This document shows positions 58,270 to 64,000 of a stretch of DNA of 64,000 bases, one piece after another. Below the pieces are notes generated by a model. It ran no database searches. It was not told the origin of the DNA and was given only the letters and a program-made list of their open reading frames with translations. This DNA comes from Strongylocentrotus droebachiensis (lineage: Eukaryota > Echinodermata > Echinoidea > Camarodonta > Strongylocentrotidae), in assembly GCA_035222895.1 (NCBI GenBank), contig JAVYIG010000095.1, positions 558,001 through 622,000 of the forward strand, written 5' to 3'. The position numbers were made by a program, and so were the translations under genes. Within the stretch, counting starts at the first letter, position 1; every line of letters begins with the position of its first letter.

Positions 58270-60040
58270 AAGTATAAAGTATATTTAAATCGTGAAATAT
58301 ACATTAGAGAGAGAGAGAATGAAACATGACGTGAATGACCCATAATAGCTCTTAAACGCCGATAAATAGCTTATTTCGAATGGGGTACAAAGAATATATT
58401 AATACATATGTGCTTCATATTGATAAAGATATTGGAGTTCTATTTGATTTATGATATGGATGAAATCAAAATGTAAGACCAGAAGAAAAGCTTTAAAAGC
58501 TATTACACAAACGAAATAATAGGACTGAACTTATCTACCATGAAATGTAATTAATTAAAGCTGAATTGAATTGAAATATATTTTTTGAGTGTGAACAAAT
58601 TTTTAAAGTTTTGTTCACGTTTTAGAAGAGAGTTCCAAAATTGACTATAATTGATATAAAATGAGTCCCAGATTCGTCCCAGCATTGTGGGGACGAGAAA
58701 GATAAACGGACTATTTATTATATAATGAACACGAATGTTTGACACACGAGTAAAAATAGTTGCTTATGTAATGATCTATATATACATCTAATTATATATT
58801 CTAACATTGTGCAATATAATATCCTGATATTTGATCAACCTTGGGAGATGTCTTGTAGCACAGCAAACGAAAGCTTACCAAAATAGATTTGACTGATAGT
58901 GGGAAAAGAACCATTGGACCATTTCGTACCTATCACCCCAAATATCCACAGGTAGTTTTTATATAGGAGTGCCACTTACGGTGTACTTTATAATATTTAC
59001 TGTAAAAGGCGATGGAGGTATACTTCATGAGGACATTTTTTTTCCCTCTTGAAAAGAATATTTCCACCCGTGCATCATAGAATGTACCATCGCTGCATAA
59101 ATTAAAATTATTACACAACTTGCATGAACGCGTATCCAGTATTCGTCTCGATGCGATTTCCAGTTTTGTACAAACGACCTTTATTCACCCATGCGAAGAA
59201 GGTATCTACGAATTGGTTTATTCTCAACTTTAGATAACCCACTATATGAATATGATGTAAGAGTTACATGTGATGTAAGATGTTACATGTGATGTAAGAT
59301 GTTACATTATCGACATATTTTCTAATGCATAACTCAGAGCTAAAAGGAATAAACATTGTTGCATGGTGAAGAGATAACATTAATAACGCCTCGTGTGCAA
59401 AAAGACATATTGGATCGTCATGAGCGTCACGTGACCCATATACAAGAAAGCTAGTAATAGAGATGTTCAAACGTGGCAACAATGGAACAATGAAATAAAT
59501 GATTAAACATATATTTCATCTTTGCTAATGTACTTGAATCAGTATAATGTCTGAGTTTATGTTTGAATATTGGCATTCGTTGATACTTCGTCCATTTTTA
59601 TTAATTGAATAATTCAGATTGGTTAGAAGATAGTAAACGCAATAAAATCATTACGACAGTGTCTTTGTTTTTAAGATTATTTTCTTTTCATGAATGTTCA
59701 AGATAACATAACATGACAAGAACATTCATAATCATTATGTGAGCCTCAATGGAAGTGTATACCTAAAATATCTAAAAAGAAAGGGAAAACAAATCCTCCC
59801 TGCCTCCCCCATTTTTGTGTAACAAAAGTCAATCGATCTTGCAGAAACTTGACCTATATCATCAGGCAATCTACATGTTTTACTCTCTTATTATTTTTAA
59901 TGCCATTATACATGTTTACTGTGTTTGTTTTTATAAAATATACTTAACTCACTATAGTGCCTTATTTTGTTTCCGAATAGACAATTTTTTTAGTATATAC
60001 CTAAGTTAAATTCTTATGTCATTGCTTTCTGTTTGTCTTC
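58270..60040. other. Intergenic stretch
   Basis: No supported gene. A short tandem repeat of GTTACATGTGATGTAAGAT (about 2.5 units) lies at 59261-59307. Confidence 0.5.
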
Positions 60041-60049
60041 CGTTTGTAG

Positions 60050-60103
60050 GTTGAATTGAAGTTACACCAGACAATTACTGACGACGTGCCGTATGATGGT
60101 TAA
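60050..60103 (+). CDS. Weak candidate terminal exon
   Basis: A good acceptor (TTTGTCTTCCGTTTGTAG) opens a short frame VELKLHQTITDDVPYDG and TAA. The acceptor context and coding-like codons suggest the last exon of a + strand gene, but no upstream exon or homology was found. Confidence 0.2.
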   Translation, partial: VELKLHQTITDDVPYDG

Positions 60104-60952
60104 ATAATCATTTGTTTATGTTCGAATAATTCAAAACAAATTTACGATTTTACCAACTCTACAGAGAACACTTTTCATCTTAGGTGATACCACAAGGAAG
60201 GCTGACACAGTGGACAAATTAATTCAATCGTGTATGCAAGCCTTTAGATTCTGTGACTACTGTCATCCCGGTGTCAAAAACAACATTCTAGTTTTGACGC
60301 AAAAATAATATTTGTGTCTTGTTCAGTCTCACTCCATAACAATGCTCTGATGTTAAAAGAAGGAGAGCAAAGGTTTCTAGGTCTTGGGCCAGTATTGTTT
60401 AAAGGCATTGGTATTTGAAATGGATGGGAACGGCGGTTTGTGAAGGTCGAAGAGTACGTGTAGAGACAAACTGAACACTACTACAATGGGAAGATGTTGT
60501 GAAGAGAGTGGCTCTTTGTTAGAAAGGTCTCTCTCTGAAAGGGCAAGTTCATTAGAAGAAGGTGTGTTCGGGGGTAGAGAAGGGTTTGGCTACCACTCCC
60601 AAATCCAGAGTCGTTCTTAAATTAGGCCAACTTATCCGTGATAGTAAATAAAGAAATCCATAATGTGAAATGTAAAACGTATGTGGGGAGGATCAATTAC
60701 TTCGTAGTTAGTTCATATTGTGACAAATGCATACAACAACAACAACAAATTCCCTGTATTACACATTCATTTCATGGATCACGAAGATTATTCCATCAAT
60801 TCTACCAGGAATCAAGTCTAAATTTCTGTTTAAAATAAAATTACTTATACCCAGATGGTTATGATAGAAGACATTATGAACTATCAGTGTTTCTGCTGGT
60901 TACGCCCTAGGTAGCAAGGTGTTTATGAATATAGACCGTTTTCCCTGGCCAT

Positions 60953-61185
60953 CAGGGGCGTCGCAAGAATATTTTATATGGGGGGGGGGGCGTTGTCGGG
61001 CTAAAGTTTTACGGAAACTTTACCAACCGAAAAGCCATGATTTAAACAACAGCGATAGCAATAATAACAAAAGAAAGTGTCGTCCGATCAAACAATCGAA
61101 CGAACATGTATCAACAACACAAAAGGGCAAAAACGATTCTAGAAGGTCCTTGCCCCCCCCCCCCCTTTCCCATTGCGACGCCCCT
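60953..61185. mobile_element. hAT-like miniature element
   Basis: Ends (C)AGGGGCGTCGCAA and TTGCGACGCCCCT, each followed inwards by a G/C homopolymer. About 233 bp, non-coding. No matching 8-bp duplication seen. Confidence 0.65.
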
Positions 61186-61229
61186 ATGGTGGCGCTGAAT
61201 CAAGGCTAATGGCGCACGCTCTAGTCTTT

Positions 61230-61326
61230 TCTTATTTCTGTGGAATAGAGAAAAAGGTTTCTAGAGGGCAGACCGAGAGCTGACTTGCATTCATCATCTG
61301 AACCAAGACTGTCGGACAGAGGCAAG
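61230..61326 (+). other. Weak candidate 5' non-coding exon
   Basis: The segment ending GACAGAGGCAAG is followed by an excellent donor GTGAGTG at 61327. It could be the first exon of a + strand gene continuing past the window. There is no coding evidence. Confidence 0.2.
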
Positions 61327-61689
61327 GTGAGTGAAATGAGTCTTAGTATGTGATTATATCATTCTCTTATCATGGTGTTATGAGTGAGGTCTAGGGAACA
61401 TATCGAATAATTATGTATGAATGTGATATTTATATGAGCAAACAGTAATAATTGCAGTACATGAAATTGCAAAACGCGTTATGAATTGGAAAACGATGTG
61501 TCATCTTTTGTTCAGTTCGATTTGTAGAAGTTTTCAAGTTTTATTCAGATTCTTTTTCAGATTCAGCCATGCGGTGCATTTATATGTCCTTTAAGATAAT
61601 GAATATATTCTGAAGCGCTGAACACATCAAGCCAATTTGTTTATTAGGGTATAACATTTATTTTATGCAATCCTGGACCCTGCACTGTA

Positions 61690-61733
61690 TCTAACCCTAA
61701 CTCTACCCCTAACCCTAACCTAAACCAACCTAA
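61690..61733 (-). repeat. Interstitial telomere-like tract
   Basis: Six to seven imperfect copies of CTAACCC / CCTAA (TTAGGG on the - strand): CTAACCCTAACTCTACCCCT then AACCCTAACCTAAACC. Confidence 0.7.
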
Positions 61734-62109
61734 TACCCAATTTCAAACGTACACATACCCGATATGTTAGACGCAATAAAAACCAGAACAATTGGGAATG
61801 GAGCATTTTGCCGGAAGCCTAAATTATAATGAACACCTTTTATTTCTTTCAATGATTTTTTTTTTGTGAATCACGTGATCTGTTCCGTTGATTCGTTTGA
61901 ATCAGCGTACCCTTTTAAATAATACGAAGAAATACAGTAGTTGGTCTATTGAAACCAGTGATAATCTTTTATGCAAACATAGAGTGTATGAGTAAGCAAA
62001 ATTGTGTGATATCATAAATGAACTATTTTTTCAGGATGAATTTAATAACGGGTGATGATTCCTTGGTATTTTCTTAGAGCTATGTAGGTCAGATTATGAA
62101 GCCATTGAT

Positions 62110-62252
62110 CAGGCGCGCCGGAAGCAGTTTGGGATTGGGGGGCAAACATTCCAGGGGGCTCACCTTCCAGGGGCAGTGACGTAACGAGCAAAAACGTTTG
62201 GAAGGGGAGGGGGCAGAAGAAAAATCTGCATAACCACCACCACCAATTGGCG
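62110..62252 (+). mobile_element. CAGGCGCGCCGG repeat, copy 1
   Basis: Begins CAGGCGCGCCGGAAGCAGTT; includes CAGTGACGTAACGAGCAAAA and a CCACCACCACCAATTGGCG end. A direct copy starts at 63807. The CAG..GCG start is hAT-like; the far end cannot be defined. Confidence 0.75.
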
Positions 62253-63008
62253 TTTTCTGAGTTAAAACCTAATTATTCTCAAGTTGAATTAATAGAGTTC
62301 GTGTATCTTCAGGAGCTTACATGGGTAAAAAAAGTGGGGAACTATGGGTTCGATTAATGAGGAATTTTGAGCTGTTCCCCAGGCGAGTATTCCGTAGTTA
62401 AAATAAGGTAAGATTAGTATAGAGTTCAAGGTAAACAAGACATGGATAGGCAATGTGATTTAAAGTTAGCCGATGGCACCTGTATTTCTCGATATAAGCT
62501 AGTTTGCTAATTGCATAAATGAAAAGGTGGGTACATGGTACGGATGGATAGGTCTGCCTAGTTGTGCAATTACAGCGCAATTGTTCTACCGAGGGGTCTA
62601 AAATAATATGAGAACATGTGGCAAATAAAGGTAAATCTTGGGCGGGCAAAAATACTGAATTTAAACATTTTTCATTACACATCTAGCATTACATGAAATG
62701 ATATATTCTTTTGGTATCGTACCCCAACCCCTTCCCCCGGCCCCCTCCCTCCCCCACCGAGAAGAAAGTTTTAAAATATATATGTGTCAATTTTCGCTAA
62801 AAGTGACCATTATGACAGCAACACAAATTGCGATGGCCCTTAGACGGTATTCGTAGACTAGACACATATAATATAAAACGAAATCCTAAATTATGATGAT
62901 GATGTGAATATAATGCTCCGTGATAAAAACAATAAATAACATATAAATAAATATAAAAACATAAATGAAAACTTGGGTGAATTCTAAATGGAAACAAACC
63001 TACACGAT

Positions 63009-63513
63009 TAAACCTCAAGCTCACTCACACATGATATAGTGTGACACTTTCAGGGCTATACTTATTATTTCAAGTCCATATACAAACGGCAACAGCTTCA
63101 TTATTAAATGTAAGTTCTTCTCACGTAAATCATTGGTCTGGAAACAATTATTTGCCCATTGTTGTATATTGTATTACGTTTTCACTAACGATGAATTTAC
63201 ATTGTAATGCAATTTTCAGGTTTCCCAGGTTTATTTAGGACAATAGAAGATTGATATTGTTTAGTTGTTCGATAACATTACTCAGTTTGATTTGATTGGA
63301 GATATATCTCTTTAATGAAACAGTGTAAAGGCTATATAGTCTCAAACATACATACACCATTAAACTTCAAGCTCACTCACACATGATGAATTGCGACACT
63401 TTCAGGGCTACTTATTATTGTAAGTCCAAACGGCAACAGCTTCATTATTAAATATAAGTTCTTCTCACTGAAATCATTGGTCTGGAAACAATTATTTGCC
63501 CATTGTTGTATAC
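63009..63513 (+). repeat. Tandem duplication with a 352-bp period
   Basis: 63009-63176 and 63361-63513 share CAAGCTCACTCACACATGAT, CGGCAACAGCTTCATTATTA and GGTCTGGAAACAATTATTTG with about 10% differences. Spacers between the copies are not alike. Confidence 0.9.
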
Positions 63514-63806
63514 CATACAACATTTTTTTTAACGATAAATATACATTTTCACGAAAACCATACTTGTCATTTGTTACATTTGTTATATGATACTAAAGAA
63601 AATCGTTAGCTTATCGATAGGATAACGTGAAGTACTTGTCACATTAAAAAACATCATTACGTGCTATTATTAATCGGACTAGACATTTAAAATGTACGAA
63701 AGACGTACTATACACTTTTGCCAACAAGCAAGTTTTTTAACAAAGAATCCAGAAATTGAACAACATTGCATAGTTTAGTCAGGACAGAGTAAAAGATGCT
63801 TTCAAG

Positions 63807-64000
63807 CAGGCGCGCCGGAAGCAGTTTGGGATTGGAGGGTGGGGGGGGGGGGGCAAATATTCCAGGGGCTCACCTTCCAGGGGCAGTGACGTAACGAGCA
63901 AAAACGTTTGGAGGGGGGGGGGGGCAGAAGAAAAATCTGCATCACCACCACCACCAATTGGCGGAGAAACCAGGGAGCAGAGCCCCCGGAAGCTCTGGCG
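63807..64000 (+). mobile_element. CAGGCGCGCCGG repeat, copy 2 (runs off the window)
   Basis: Direct copy of 62110-62252 that continues past CCAATTGGCG into GAGAAACCAGGGAGCAG, showing that copy 1 is the truncated one. Confidence 0.75.

Overview
The window looks like intron-rich, AT-rich nuclear DNA from an invertebrate deuterostome, most likely an echinoderm such as a sea urchin. The evidence is large introns with GT-AG boundaries, a dual-oxidase maturation factor and a CERT gene of metazoan type, a Ty3/Gypsy element of the deuterostome Gmr1 kind (integrase before RNase H), an L1/Tx1-like LINE, tRNA-derived SINEs, and a very high density of small inverted-repeat DNA elements. The species is inferred, not proven.

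Two host genes are supported, in tail-to-tail orientation. On the + strand, 3412-9103 holds the last four coding exons of a ceramide transfer protein (CERT/STARD11), encoding most of the START lipid-binding domain; the rest of the gene lies before the window. On the - strand, 40004-29142 holds a complete nine-exon dual oxidase maturation factor (DUOXA), 487 residues, whose exon phases all agree. CERT moves ceramide from ER to Golgi; DUOXA escorts dual oxidase to the plasma membrane for H2O2 production. They share no pathway; the pairing looks incidental.

The space between them (9.1-29 kb) and the flank beyond (40-64 kb) is mobile-element territory. The most novel object is a 4.88-kb element at 12644-17525. 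It has 32-bp perfect terminal inverted repeats, nine near-identical copies of a 16-17 bp motif (TTGAAGCCTCCGAAACA) mostly paired with a GTTAAC or CCGTTAG box, and two exons ending an unrecognised protein. I could not assign it to a superfamily.

Other highlights are: TTAA-flanked miniature elements of three families, one caught inside a short hairpin repeat whose empty copy lies 16 kb away; a Harbinger-like GC-rich element (TTA duplication) inside the loop of a larger inverted repeat; and a three-layer nest at 47-56.6 kb, where an L1/Tx1-like LINE carries a hAT-type element (8-bp duplication CTTCACAG), which carries a young Gmr1-like LTR retrotransposon (5-bp duplication CCGAC, LTRs identical by eye).

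Tandem arrays sit exactly at exon edges of both host genes: an 18-unit, ~41-bp minisatellite beginning at the CERT stop codon, a ~50-60 bp array beside the DUOXA exon 3 donor, and a G-rich array beside the exon 6 donor. One CERT exon is bracketed by ~230 bp of CT-rich and ~240 bp of GGA-rich sequence. Beyond 57 kb only weak exon candidates and repeats are seen.
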